Of a stretch of 64,000 bases of DNA, positions 15,743-24,656 are shown one piece after another. The position numbers and the translations under genes were made by a program. Where the stretch lies: positions 17,277 to 81,276 of the forward strand of contig CAKTZR010000014.1 of assembly GCA_934636105.1 (NCBI GenBank), in the 5' to 3' direction. Each line of letters starts with the position of its first letter. Position 1 is the stretch's first letter. The notes beneath the pieces are model-generated. The model saw only the letters and a list, made by a program, of their open reading frames with translations. It was not told where the DNA came from and ran no database searches. Origin of the DNA: an uncultured Clostridia bacterium (GTDB lineage Bacteria > Bacillota > Clostridia > Christensenellales > Aristaeellaceae).

Positions 15743-16735
15743 ATGAAAAAACGAACTGCGGCGGCGATTTTTGCCCTTTTTCTGGTTTCGTTTGCCCTGT
15801 ATGCCGCGGCGGATCAATGGGTGTTTAACCACTATATTGAGATCGTCTGCCCGTTTGGCGTGGGCGGCGGCGCGGATAACACGCTTCAGGCGCTGGCTCC
15901 GCTGCTGCAGGGCGTTTTGGATACCGAGGTCAAAATCATCAACGTGGCGGGCAATGGCGGCGGCAACGCGGCGGATTATGCGATGGAGCTTCCCGCGGAC
16001 GGCCACAATTACCTGCTGGCTTCGCAGTCGATGGTCATGTCCGACTTGCAGGGCAAGATGGCGACGCGGTTTCGCGAGGAGTTTGTGCCGGTCGCGCGGC
16101 TGCTGTATTCGGTGGATATGATCGTGGCTTCCAAAGCGGGCAGTCAGGGGCGGTTTGCGTCGTTCGAGGAGCTGCTGGCCTATGGGCGTGAGCATCCCGG
16201 CGAATTGAGCTGCGGCGTGCTTTCGCAATACGGCGCGGACTATGTGGCCCTGTCGCAGGCGCTGGAGGGCATTGACGTGCAGATGGTGCCTTACGATCAG
16301 ACGGTCGAGCTGGGCGCAGACCTTATTTCCGGCAAGGTGACGCTGATGGTCACGGGCGCGGAGGAGGTCATGGGGCTGATCGACCGCGGCGAGGTCATCC
16401 CGATGGTGGCGCTGTACAGTGAGCGCCTGCCGATGCTGCCGGACGTGCCCTGCACGGCAGAACTGGGCATTGACTGCGACACGGGCGTTTGGCGCGGTCT
16501 TTTTGCGCGCAGGGATACCCCGATTGAAGCCATTGAAGCGATGAACGAAGCCATTGTGCGGGCGATGGACAGCAAGCAGTGGAACAAATTTCTGGTGGTC
16601 GGTTCGTATAACCTGCGGCCGGGCTACTGCGGCGCGGAAGCGTTTGATCGATTCATGGACAACGAATACGGCAAATATGCGGCGTTTTTCCATAAGCGGA
16701 AGATGCTCTGCCGCGTGTATGGGGAGGAAGATTGA
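15743..16735 (+). CDS. Bug/TctC-type solute-binding protein (tripartite tricarboxylate family)
   Basis: This 330-residue exported or membrane-anchored protein opens with a signal-anchor (MKKRTAAAIFALFLVSFALYA). It carries the Bug-family signature IEIVCPFGVGGGADNTLQAL and the INVAGNGGGNAADYAM and SCGVLSQYGA segments. Such proteins bind carboxylates. No TctA/TctB membrane partners are present. The gene is followed within 2 bases by a response regulator and then a histidine kinase, so a ligand-sensing role is more likely than transport, as described for Bug proteins that feed two-component systems. A promoter is probably in the AT-rich stretch 15640-15740. Confidence 0.85.
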   Translation: MKKRTAAAIFALFLVSFALYAAADQWVFNHYIEIVCPFGVGGGADNTLQALAPLLQGVLDTEVKIINVAGNGGGNAADYAMELPADGHNYLLASQSMVMSDLQGKMATRFREEFVPVARLLYSVDMIVASKAGSQGRFASFEELLAYGREHPGELSCGVLSQYGADYVALSQALEGIDVQMVPYDQTVELGADLISGKVTLMVTGAEEVMGLIDRGEVIPMVALYSERLPMLPDVPCTAELGIDCDTGVWRGLFARRDTPIEAIEAMNEAIVRAMDSKQWNKFLVVGSYNLRPGYCGAEAFDRFMDNEYGKYAAFFHKRKMLCRVYGEED

Positions 16736-16737
16736 CC

Positions 16738-17412
16738 ATGGCGAGCCGAATTTTGATTGTGGAGGACGAGCGGGATATCGCTTCCTTTCTGCGGCTGGAA
16801 CTCAAGCACGAGGGCTATGAGGTGGATGTGGCCTGCAACGGGCGGGAAGCGCTGGAGCTTTACGAAGGCGCGGAGCTTGTGCTGCTGGATATCATGATTC
16901 CGGAGATTTCCGGCATGGAGGTGCTGCGGCGCATCCGCAAGGCCAGCGACGTGCCCGTGATTATGCTGACGGCGCGCGGAGAGACGTTTGACAAGGTATC
17001 TGCATTCGATTTGGGCGCGGACGATTATCTGGTCAAGCCGTTTGAAATCGAGGAGCTGCTGGCGCGCATCCGCCGCATCTTCAAAAAGAAAAGCGAAGCG
17101 CCGAAAACGCAGCTCTGCCGCGTCGGCGAAATCGAACTGGACCCGGCTTCGTGCAGCGTGACGGCGGCGGGCGAGCCGATCGAGCTTTCCGGCAAGGAAT
17201 ACAAGCTGCTGAAATATTTGATGACCAACAAAAACATCGCCCTCACGCGCGAGCAGATTCTCGACGCGGTTTGGGGCTATGATTATGTCGGCGACCAGAA
17301 AGCGGTGGATGTTTACGTCAGCCGGGTGCGCGCCAAGATCGATGAGCGCGTCGGCAAGCCGTATATCTCCACCGTGCGCGGCATCGGCTACATCATGAAG
17401 GAGCGGCCATGA
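16738..17412 (+). CDS. OmpR/PhoB-type response regulator
   Basis: This 224-residue regulator has a receiver domain (1-115) with acidic pocket ED and phospho-acceptor Asp51 (ELVLLDIMIPE), a Thr in VIMLTARGE and a Lys in DDYLVKPFE. A C-terminal winged helix follows (about 130-222; TREQILDAVWGYDY and TVRGIGYIM). ATG 16738 follows the Bug-gene stop by 2 bases, with GGGGAGG upstream. The end overlaps the kinase start (ATGA). It probably controls the importer at 11566 and/or the PstS-like gene downstream. Confidence 0.95.
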   Translation: MASRILIVEDERDIASFLRLELKHEGYEVDVACNGREALELYEGAELVLLDIMIPEISGMEVLRRIRKASDVPVIMLTARGETFDKVSAFDLGADDYLVKPFEIEELLARIRRIFKKKSEAPKTQLCRVGEIELDPASCSVTAAGEPIELSGKEYKLLKYLMTNKNIALTREQILDAVWGYDYVGDQKAVDVYVSRVRAKIDERVGKPYISTVRGIGYIMKERP

Positions 17413-18811
17413 AGAAACGGGAAGCCGGAAGGTCGCTTTTTCTGCGCCTGACGCTGCGAAATGCGGGCGTTCTGTTTTTGATGAACCTCGTGCTGCTGCT
17501 GGGTACGCTGGGGCTGATGACCTGGCGCACGATCAGCCGGGAGACGCAGCGCCTTCAAAGCATGGTGACGCTCATCAGCGACCGCGTGGAGCACGTGGGC
17601 ACGCCGTCGCGCATGGCCTTTGCCGATGTGACGCTGCGGGACGGGCTGGAATTTGCCGTCTATGACGAATATATGCAGCCCGTTTATTTAAGCTCGTACA
17701 GCATGCCCAAGCCGTCCAAGGTGTTTTACGACGTGTGCATCGACATGCAGAATCATGTGGATTACACGACGTTTGCCGATGAAACGCGCAAAAAAGACCT
17801 GATGGTGCATGTCTGGCGCAAGGTGGATGTGTTCGGCACGACCTACCTGCTCTATGTGGTCAGCGACATCTCCTCGCTGCTGGAACTGCTGACCTCGCTG
17901 CCGGTGATGCTGGTGATCGAGGTGCTGCTGTGTCTGGTGTTCAGCGTCGTACTGGGGTGGTGGATGAGCAAGCAGGCGCTTCGGCCGGTGCGCGCTATTT
18001 CCGCGCAGATTGCGGCTAAAACGGCGGACAACCACAACCTGTTTGAGCGCATCGACGAAAACAGCGTGGATAAAGAATTTCAGGTGCTGGTGCGCGCGTT
18101 CAACCAGGTGATGCAGCAGCTTGAAGTTTCCTTTGCGCGGCAGAGACAGTTCGTTTCCGACGCATCCCACGAACTGCGCACGCCGATTGCCGTTTTGCAG
18201 GGCCACATTCAGATGCTCGACCGATGGGGCAAGAGTGACCCGGAGGTGCTGGATGAGTCGCTGGGCGTGCTCAAGCGGGAAATTGCCGAACTCAAGGACA
18301 TGGTACACCGCCTGCTGCTGCTGGACAAGGCGGAGCGGGGGCGCATCAAGGTGAAGCACGAGGCCTTTGACGTGGCCGAGGCGCTGGAAAAGGCCAAAGT
18401 GGATATTCTGCTGATTTCGCCGAAAAGCAACGTGACCGTGAGCGTCGAAAAGGGCACGACGTTCGTCGGCGACAGCACGATTATGCAGCAGGTACTGCGC
18501 ATTCTGCTGGATAACAGCGTGCGCTACTGCCTGCCGCCGGGCTGCACGCGGAGGTTTACGACGAGGGCAAGGGAATCAGCGCCGACGCCCTGCCGTATAT
18601 CTTCGACCGATTCTACCGCGCCGAATGTGTCCGGCCGGATGCTTCCGGCAATTCCGGGCTGGGGCTGTCGATTGCCCGAAGCCTGCTTCGCGCCTGCGGC
18701 GGCTGGATCGACGCGCGGAGCGAGGAAGGAAAATATACCCGGATGGAGTTCTTTATGCCCAGCGGGAATGAGAATACAGAAAAACAGGGCGAAAAAGCGC
18801 GAAAAGCTTAA
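17409..18811 (+). pseudogene. Sensor histidine kinase, disrupted between the N and G1 boxes
   Basis: The kinase begins at the ATGA overlap with the regulator. It shows two membrane segments (about 20-40 and 160-185), HAMP, and the HisKA box DASHELRTPIAVLQGH with His254. After the N box (LLDNSVRYC, ending near 18528) the frame is wrong. The G1/F/G2 boxes (EVYDEGKGISADALPYIFDRF, SGNSGLGLSIARSLL) resume in another frame from about 18540 and stop at 18811. The linker between the two boxes is also about 12 residues too short. A net deletion of 3n+1 bases (about 37) would explain both. In the original frame translation runs on nonsensically to 18857. Either a true null allele or an assembly error. 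Confidence 0.85.
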
Positions 18812-18926
18812 AAGTAAACAAATATTTACCGAATATGGAAGAAAAATGCACAAATGAATAACGATATCTTCACCTATCGGCGGTATGATAGAGCCAACAA
18901 AAACAAAGAAAGAGGTGCTTTACGAC

Positions 18927-20039
18927 ATGAAGAAGCAACTCAGTATCCTCGGCGCTGTGGCGCTTGCGGCCAGCATGACCGTGACGGCAGTCGCTGACGA
19001 CGGCATCACCCTGTGGCCTAACGTGACGACCCCGAAGGTCGTTCCGCAGACCGCCGACCTGGACACGTATGGCAAGCATGTCGGACGTTCCCAGCCCGTG
19101 ACGACCAGCACTCAACCCGTTGTTGACAAGGCTATGGTCGATTTCGTGCCGGAGTATACCGCCGATGAGTTGACCGGCTCTATCATCATGAAGTGCTCGG
19201 ACGTTCTCGCGTACATCGCTCATGATTATGTGGATGCGTTCAACAAGTACTATCCCAACGCGAACATCGACCTGACCGAGCCGTATGTCGGCAGCGCCGG
19301 CGCGGCGGAGCTCATCAACGGCACGGTTGACCTGGTTATGGTTTCCCGTGAACCGCGCCCGAACGAGTATCCGGACTTTGAAGCGGCGTTCGGTTATCCG
19401 ATGTCCGTTGTCCCGGTGCAGGGCGGCAGCTACAACTACTTTGGCTGGCTGGATGCGATGTGCTTCGTGGTCAACAAGGATAACCCGATCGAGTCCATCA
19501 GCATGAAGGACATCGACGATATCTTCTCCGCGACCTATTATCGCGGCGGCCAGGCTGCCGACAAGTGGGGCGATCTGGGCCTGACCGGCGAATGGGCCGA
19601 CAAGCCGATCACCCGCTACGCCGTCACCCATTGGAACGGCTTCGAGGAGTTCATCCGCATCCGCTGCCTGGACAAGCAGGACGGTGATCCCAGCTCCAAC
19701 CTGTTTGCGACGCAGGGCGCGTTCTGCGAGGACATGAACTTCAATAAGAAGGTCTTCGATCAGGCGAAACTGGTCAAGGAAGACCCGACCGGCATCGCTT
19801 ACACCGGCATCGCGTATGTCGATGAGGACGTGAAGGTTCTGCCGATCGAGCTGGACGACGGCACCATTGTCGCCCCGACCTATGAGAACGTCTGCAACGC
19901 CTCCTGGCCTCTCTCTCGCCTCGTGTACCTGAACTACAACAAGGCGCCGGACGGCGAGTGGAACCCGATCATCAAGGAATTCCTCCGCTTCCTGCTCTCC
20001 CGTCAGGCTGCTGAAATCTGCGCCGAGCAGAACATCTAA
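18927..20039 (+). CDS. PstS-like phosphate/anion-binding protein, ending at an in-frame TAA
   Basis: This 370-residue exported PBP-like protein has a signal peptide MKKQLSILGAVALAASMTVTAVA-DD. Typical PstS segments are YVGSAGAAELINGTVDLVMVSREP, AMCFVVNKDNPIESISM and GIAYTGIAYVDEDVKVL. The usual C-terminal end of the family continues past the stop: LLSRQAAEICAEQNI is followed by TAA where homologues often have Tyr, then VPLTAAQA in the same frame. ATG 18927 is preceded by AAAGAGGTG. The gene sits after the two-component genes and may be their target. Confidence 0.85.
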   Translation: MKKQLSILGAVALAASMTVTAVADDGITLWPNVTTPKVVPQTADLDTYGKHVGRSQPVTTSTQPVVDKAMVDFVPEYTADELTGSIIMKCSDVLAYIAHDYVDAFNKYYPNANIDLTEPYVGSAGAAELINGTVDLVMVSREPRPNEYPDFEAAFGYPMSVVPVQGGSYNYFGWLDAMCFVVNKDNPIESISMKDIDDIFSATYYRGGQAADKWGDLGLTGEWADKPITRYAVTHWNGFEEFIRIRCLDKQDGDPSSNLFATQGAFCEDMNFNKKVFDQAKLVKEDPTGIAYTGIAYVDEDVKVLPIELDDGTIVAPTYENVCNASWPLSRLVYLNYNKAPDGEWNPIIKEFLRFLLSRQAAEICAEQNI

Positions 20040-20459
20040 GTGCCGCTGACCGCCGCTCAGGCGAACGACGCCCGCGACATCGCCGGCCTGCCGCACGAAG
20101 ATTACACCCTGACCGTCAACGGCAACGCGGTGGAAACCAAGAATGCGCCGATTGACTATGACTACGTTGGCCTGCGTCACGCCATGTACGTGCCGTTCCT
20201 TGAGACCCTGGATGCGCTGGGCGCGACCTACACCTACGATGACACCGAGCTTGAGTACCTGATCACCTGCGGCGACAACAACGCGGTTGTGAAGATCGGC
20301 AGCGGTTTCATCAAGGTGAACGATGAAGAAGTTCAGCTCTCCATCAACTCCAAGACTTGGAACAAGTGCATCTACATGCCGACCGACGGCATCGACCTGA
20401 TCGCTGGCACGACCACCGCGGTTGACACGGCGGCCAAGACCGTGACCATCGCCAAGTAA
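20040..20459 (+). pseudogene. In-frame continuation of the PstS-like gene with copper-amine-oxidase-type stalk domain
   Basis: Directly after the TAA (20037-20039) the same frame stays open for 140 codons. It first completes the PstS C-terminus (VPLTAAQANDARDIAG), then gives a Cu_amine_oxidN-like domain (VGLRHAMYVPFLETLDALGATYTYDDTELEYLITCG) of the sort found on Clostridia surface proteins. A GTG at 20040 lacks a ribosome site and the segment lacks a signal peptide. I read this as the 3' part of one 510-codon gene interrupted by a single nonsense codon, or read through. Confidence 0.7.
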
Positions 20460-20566
20460 TCTTCCTCTCCCCCAAAAACCTGAAAACCTGAAGAAGAACA
20501 ACAAGCAGCAAGCAACAAAGCAACCAAAGGGTAATCCCCCAAAACACACTCCTCTTCATGTAGAAG

Positions 20567-20595
20567 ACGGGAATCCGAACAGGGTTCCCGTTTTC
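20567..20595 (+). terminator. Terminator of the PstS-like gene
   Basis: ACGGGAA pairs with TTCCCGT, followed by TTTTCT. Confidence 0.7.
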
Positions 20596-20604
20596 TATTG
20601 TATC

Positions 20605-20633
20605 TTGCAGAAAAAAATAAAAAATGATAGAAT
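20605..20633 (+). promoter_or_regulatory. Promoter of the PucR-family gene
   Basis: TTGCAG (20605-20610), 17-bp A-rich spacer, TAGAAT (20628-20633). Confidence 0.7.
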
Positions 20634-20675
20634 ATACGCAGTCATTTGCGACAAAAGCGCAGGAGGGGAACGGAC

Positions 20676-21833
20676 TTGATTCACATTAAGGAGCTGTTTC
20701 GGCTTCAGAATATTCATCATTTGCGTTTGATTGCCGGGCAGGATGGGCTGGGGCGCACGGTGACGGCGGCCGTTCTGTTTGAATATGATCCGTCCCGCGT
20801 GCAGCTTCCGGATTTTTACCGCGGCGATCTGGTGGTGACGACGCTGGCCTATGCGCGCGGCGACGCGCTGCTGGTGGCGCATTCCCTCCAGGCGCTGATG
20901 AATCAGGGCATTGCGGGGCTGATGGTGAAGACGGCGTATTTCAGCGAGCTGCCCCAATCGGTACTTGCGCTGGCCAACCGTCTGGGCACGCCTGTGTTTT
21001 TGTTTGACGATACCTATATCGAGGAAGTCATTTTGCAGGTGACGGATCTCATCCGAGGAAAGCGCCATTTTGCGGGGTTTGAACAGGACGTGGACGCGCT
21101 GATGCGCGGCGACCTCACCGAGGAACAGACGCGGGAACGCGTTCGGCGCATCGATCCCATCGGGCAGAGGGGCTATCGCTTCTATGCCATCGCGCCGAAG
21201 GAGCGCATGATTTCGCTGGACGACAAGATTTATGCGCTGCTGGAAAAGGATACGGACACGGCGCACCGCTGCACATTCATCGAGTGGCGGCGCATGATGC
21301 TTGCGCTCTGCCGCGAGGAAGAAGGGCTGAATGCCGAGGAAGCGCTGGCGCGGTTTGACGATTTGCTGACGCGCGCGGAAATCGACAGGCAGGCCGTCGC
21401 CATCGGACAGAGCGACCTGCGCGAGGATCGCATGCAGATGGGCGCGTCGCTCTGCGAAGCGGTGTATGCCGCGCGTGCGGCGAAGCTCTGCGGCAAGGCG
21501 GCGCAGACGGCGCATGAGCTGGGACTGTACGCCTATTTGTTCCCGATGAGCGAAAATCCCTTTGTCTGCGACCGCTGCCGCCGGGTGCTCTCCGCCATTC
21601 GCGAATACGACGCGCAGAACCACACCAATCTGGAACAGACGGCGCTGGTCTACGTAAAAGAAAATATGGAGATTGCCGCCGCCGCCAAGGCGCTGTTTCA
21701 GCATCCGAACACGGTGCGCTATCGCCTGAGCAAAATCCAGCGCATCATGGGCATGGAGGATGACCCGCTTTTTGCGCCGATGCTCAGCCTGACGGTGAGC
21801 TTATCGCGTATTTTGGCCGAGGGACAGGTTTAA
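20676..21833 (+). CDS. PucR-family transcriptional regulator
   Basis: This 385-residue regulator has an N-terminal PucR ligand domain (about 1-125; LIAGQDGLGRTVTAAVLFEYDPS, GDLVVTTLAYARGD) and a C-terminal PucR-type helix-turn-helix (KENMEIAAAAKALFQHPNTVRYRLSKIQRIMG). I use the TTG start at 20676 because AGGAGGGG (20661-20668) is ideally spaced; the ORF otherwise extends only 10 codons upstream. PucR regulators commonly control purine or amino-acid catabolism. Here it heads a cluster with DUF1653 and AzlCD, which may be its targets. Confidence 0.92.
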   Translation: MIHIKELFRLQNIHHLRLIAGQDGLGRTVTAAVLFEYDPSRVQLPDFYRGDLVVTTLAYARGDALLVAHSLQALMNQGIAGLMVKTAYFSELPQSVLALANRLGTPVFLFDDTYIEEVILQVTDLIRGKRHFAGFEQDVDALMRGDLTEEQTRERVRRIDPIGQRGYRFYAIAPKERMISLDDKIYALLEKDTDTAHRCTFIEWRRMMLALCREEEGLNAEEALARFDDLLTRAEIDRQAVAIGQSDLREDRMQMGASLCEAVYAARAAKLCGKAAQTAHELGLYAYLFPMSENPFVCDRCRRVLSAIREYDAQNHTNLEQTALVYVKENMEIAAAAKALFQHPNTVRYRLSKIQRIMGMEDDPLFAPMLSLTVSLSRILAEGQV

Positions 21834-21846
21834 ACAGGAGAAACGC

Positions 21847-22086
21847 ATGGAAACGAGAATGAAGTCCGGCGACGTGGTGTGCCATTTCAAGGGCAATCGA
21901 TATCAGATTTTGTATTTTGCCAAGGATTCCGAAACGCAGGAAGACGTGGTGGTGTATCGCGCGCTGTATGGCGAGCGCGGCGTCTGGGTGCGCCCGATGG
22001 CGATGTTCTTTTCGCCGGTCGATCACGCAAAATACCCGGATGTGAAGCAGGTCTATCGGTTTGAGCGCGTGGAGGAAGAAGCATGA
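21847..22086 (+). CDS. DUF1653 domain protein
   Basis: This 79-residue protein consists of a single DUF1653 domain: MKSGDVVCHFKGNRYQILYF, SETQEDVVVYRALYGERG and WVRPMAMFFSPV match the family pattern. Function unknown. Ribosome site CAGGAG is well spaced. Its end overlaps the azlC start (ATGA), so it is co-translated with the AzlCD exporter. Confidence 0.93.
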   Translation: METRMKSGDVVCHFKGNRYQILYFAKDSETQEDVVVYRALYGERGVWVRPMAMFFSPVDHAKYPDVKQVYRFERVEEEA

Positions 22087-22766
22087 CCCGGACGGAACAG
22101 AGAAAACGGGCGGTGAAGCTGACGCTTCCCGTCTTTTGCGGTTATATCGTGCTGGGCATTGCCTTTGGCGCGACGCTGGCGCAGGCGGGTTATGGGCCGA
22201 TCTGGGCGCTGGCCATCAGTACGCTGGTCTATGCCGGAAGCCTGCAATTCGTGATGGCGCCGTTTCTGGCAGGCGGCACGTCGCTGATTGCCGTCGCGCT
22301 GACGGCGTTGATGGTCAACGCGCGCCATCTGTTCTACGGCCTTTCCTGCATCCAGCGGTTTGGGCGGATGGACAAGCGCATCCGCCCGTATATGGTGACC
22401 TCGCTGACGGATGAAACCTACTCGGTCTTCTGCGGCCTGCCCGGCGACGAGGAGGACGGCGTGATGTTCCGCATCACGCTGTACGATCAAATCTACTGGG
22501 TGGTCGGCTCGATTCTGGGTACGCTGCTTGCGCAGGGGCTTCCGTTCGATTTGACGGGCATCGATTTTTCGATGACGGCGCTGTTTGTCGTCATCTGTGT
22601 GGAAAAAGCGCTGGAGATGAAGAACCGCGTGCCGATGGCGATCGGCGCGGTCTGCGCGCTGGCGATGCTGTTTCTGCTGGGGCCGAGCGCGTTCCTCGCG
22701 CCCGCGCTGGGGCTGACGGCGATTCTGCTGACCGTGATGGATATCAAGAAGGGGGTGCGCGCATGA
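22083..22766 (+). CDS. azlC: AzlC-family branched-chain amino acid exporter, large subunit
   Basis: This 227-residue integral membrane protein has AzlC hallmarks: LPVFCGYIVLGIAFGATLAQAGYGP, STLVYAGSLQFVMAPFLAGG, and MVNARHLFYGLS. It forms a two-component exporter of branched-chain or related amino acids with AzlD. Start and end overlap the flanking genes by ATGA, a tight operon. Regulation by the upstream PucR protein is plausible. Confidence 0.95.
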   Translation: MTRTEQRKRAVKLTLPVFCGYIVLGIAFGATLAQAGYGPIWALAISTLVYAGSLQFVMAPFLAGGTSLIAVALTALMVNARHLFYGLSCIQRFGRMDKRIRPYMVTSLTDETYSVFCGLPGDEEDGVMFRITLYDQIYWVVGSILGTLLAQGLPFDLTGIDFSMTALFVVICVEKALEMKNRVPMAIGAVCALAMLFLLGPSAFLAPALGLTAILLTVMDIKKGVRA

Positions 22767-23077
22767 GTCATGCGGTTGCCGTTGTTGCGATCTGCGCGGT
22801 CGTGACCATTGCTTTGCGCGCGCTGCCGTTTGTCTGCTTCGGTGGCAAAAAAGGTGTGCCGCGTCTGGTCGCGGCGCTGGGCGAGACCTTGCCGCCCGCA
22901 ATCATGGCGGCGCTGGTCGTCTATTGTCTCAAGAGCGTGCCGTTCGGCACGGTGGGCGACGGCGCGCGTCAGCTGATTGCGGCGGCGGCGGTTGTCGCGC
23001 TGCACCTGTGGAAGCGCAACACGCTGCTCAGCATCGGCGCGGGAACGGCGCTGTATATGCTGCTCATTCGCATATAA
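22763..23077 (+). CDS. azlD: AzlD-family small subunit of the amino acid exporter
   Basis: This 104-residue protein has about three or four membrane helices. ALRALPFVCFGGKKGVPRLVAALGETLPPAIMAALVVYCLK matches AzlD, including the early Arg and the PP motif. It overlaps azlC by 4 bases. Confidence 0.93.
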   Translation: MSHAVAVVAICAVVTIALRALPFVCFGGKKGVPRLVAALGETLPPAIMAALVVYCLKSVPFGTVGDGARQLIAAAAVVALHLWKRNTLLSIGAGTALYMLLIRI

Positions 23078-23089
23078 GGAGAGAAAATC

Positions 23090-24094
23090 ATGAACATCAT
23101 CGCCCGCGCCGCGCTGTATCTCTATGACGGCAGCAATGCGGCGCCGATTTTTCCCGGCAGGGTGGGTAAGCCCGGCGACGAGGCCGCGGCATATTTATCT
23201 ACCGTGGCGGATAAGCTGATGGCCTCCGACGGAAGCCGAACGACCTGCGTGGAGCCGGGCAGCGCGCAGGAGGAAATGCTCCGCCGCTTTGTGCTGACTC
23301 CGTTTCAGGAGGCGGCGGATGCGCTGATGCGCAGCATGGACGAAACCATGCAGACGCTTGAAATTCCGCGCGAGGGCTTCGACATGGCCATTTTCTCGTT
23401 TGAGAAGGACGGCAACCCGCACCTCTGCGTGGCCCAGCTGCCCTATCGCAGCGCGATGGTGCATCAGCTCGATGTGGCCGAGGACGGCACGACGAGCACG
23501 CAGGTGATTCCCTACGGCACGGTGCTTCCCCTGCCGGGCAGCAAGGGCTGTTCGGGCTTTGTGGTCAATCTCTCCACGGGCGACATTCGTCTGCGGGATG
23601 CGCAGGTGCTGACCAACGTCGGCAACCGCGCGCTGTTTGCGCAGGCGCTTTTTGCGATGGCGGAGACGAAATCCACCAAGGAAGCCGTGCAGGCCGTCGC
23701 ACAGGTGATTGCCGAAGCCGCGCCCGTGGAGATGGATACGCCGATGCTGACCCCGATAGTCAAGCGTGCGATGAGCAAATCCATCGAGGAAAAGGGCGTG
23801 ATCGACGTGAAGGACGTTGCGGAGGAGGTTTTCCGCTCCGATCCGGAACGCGAAGCCATCATCGAGCAGGTCTCCCGCCAGATTCAGGAGGAGCAGCTCG
23901 AACCCGTCATCCCGGTGGAAAATAAGCGCGTCGTCGCCCAGCTTCAGCGGGTCAAAATCAAGACGGATAACGGCATTTCCATCACCCTGCCGCGCGAATT
24001 GGCCGACGACGAAAACAGCTTTGCCGTCGTGGAAAATGGGGACGGCACGATTTCCATCATCATCAATAAGGTGCAGGAGCTTAAGACGGAGTGA
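23090..24094 (+). CDS. Nucleoid-associated protein (NdpA/37-kDa family)
   Basis: This 334-residue soluble protein begins MNIIARAALYLYDGSNAAPIF, as the NA37 family often does, and keeps its length. It is acidic and helical in the middle (VAEEVFRSDPEREAIIEQVS). The assignment rests on overall pattern rather than a catalytic motif, so it is moderate. Ribosome site AAGGAGAG precedes ATG 23090, and it lies 12 bases after azlD. A family A repeat begins on its stop codon. Confidence 0.65.
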   Translation: MNIIARAALYLYDGSNAAPIFPGRVGKPGDEAAAYLSTVADKLMASDGSRTTCVEPGSAQEEMLRRFVLTPFQEAADALMRSMDETMQTLEIPREGFDMAIFSFEKDGNPHLCVAQLPYRSAMVHQLDVAEDGTTSTQVIPYGTVLPLPGSKGCSGFVVNLSTGDIRLRDAQVLTNVGNRALFAQALFAMAETKSTKEAVQAVAQVIAEAAPVEMDTPMLTPIVKRAMSKSIEEKGVIDVKDVAEEVFRSDPEREAIIEQVSRQIQEEQLEPVIPVENKRVVAQLQRVKIKTDNGISITLPRELADDENSFAVVENGDGTISIIINKVQELKTE

Positions 24095-24650
24095 CTCCTT
24101 CCGGTCGCTGCGGCGACCACCTCCCTCAAAGAGGGAGGCAGGGAGCGAGTTAGAAGCAGACTGGCAAAAAGCCGGAGGGTTGTAATGTCCTTGCCATATA
24201 ATCGCAAGCTTATTCCGCAGGCAAAAGCATTAAGAAATCATGCAACCGAACAGGAAAAACGATTGTGGTATAAGTATTTAAGCCGGTATCCGATTCGATT
24301 TCAGCGACAAAAAACAATTGGAAGATATATTGTGGACTTTTACTGTGCAAAGGCTAAACTGGTGATTGAACTGGATGGCAGTCAACATTTTTCGCAAGAA
24401 GGAAAAACGTATGATGCTAGCAGAACAGCAGGCTTAGAAGAATATGGAATTACAGTCATCCGCTTTTCCAACGTTGAAGTTGACAGACACTTTGAAGCTG
24501 TGTGTGGGTTAATTGGCGAGACAGTGCAAACATTGATAAAGAATTGAAATTTGGAAACAGAATCCCTGCGAGGCTTTTAAGAAAAGTTATAAAGCGCTCA
24601 AAAGGGCTCCCTCTTTGAGGGAGCTGTCGAGCGAAGCGAGACTGAAGGAG
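24094..24650 (+). mobile_element. Cassette with family A inverted ends enclosing a DUF559 gene
   Basis: The left end (24094-24139) reads ACTCCTTCCGGTC, small hairpin, CACCTCCCTCAAAGAGGGAGGC. The right end (24605-24650) is its inverse, GGCTCCCTCTTTGAGGGAGCTGTC through GACTGAAGGAG. Between them is one AT-rich gene (24185-24547) quite unlike its GC-rich neighbours. The left end starts on the last base of the previous TGA stop. The right end supplies the ribosome site of the next gene. No target duplication is obvious. Confidence 0.6.
24185..24547 (+). CDS. DUF559 / VSR-like endonuclease-fold protein
   Basis: This 120-residue protein belongs to the DUF559 family (very-short-patch-repair-like PD-(D/E)XK fold). 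It starts LPYNRKLIPQAKALRNHATEQEKRLWYKYL. The core is IVDFYCAKAKLVIELDGSQH, giving the D...ExD catalytic-type residues with the following His. YDASRTAGLEEYGITVIRFSNVEVD closes the fold. Ribosome site GGAGGG (24174-24179). The gene is markedly AT-rich against its neighbours, a sign of transfer, and lies inside the inverted-repeat cassette. A role in movement of the cassette is possible but unproven. Confidence 0.9.
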   Translation: MSLPYNRKLIPQAKALRNHATEQEKRLWYKYLSRYPIRFQRQKTIGRYIVDFYCAKAKLVIELDGSQHFSQEGKTYDASRTAGLEEYGITVIRFSNVEVDRHFEAVCGLIGETVQTLIKN

Positions 24651-24656
24651 GAAATC

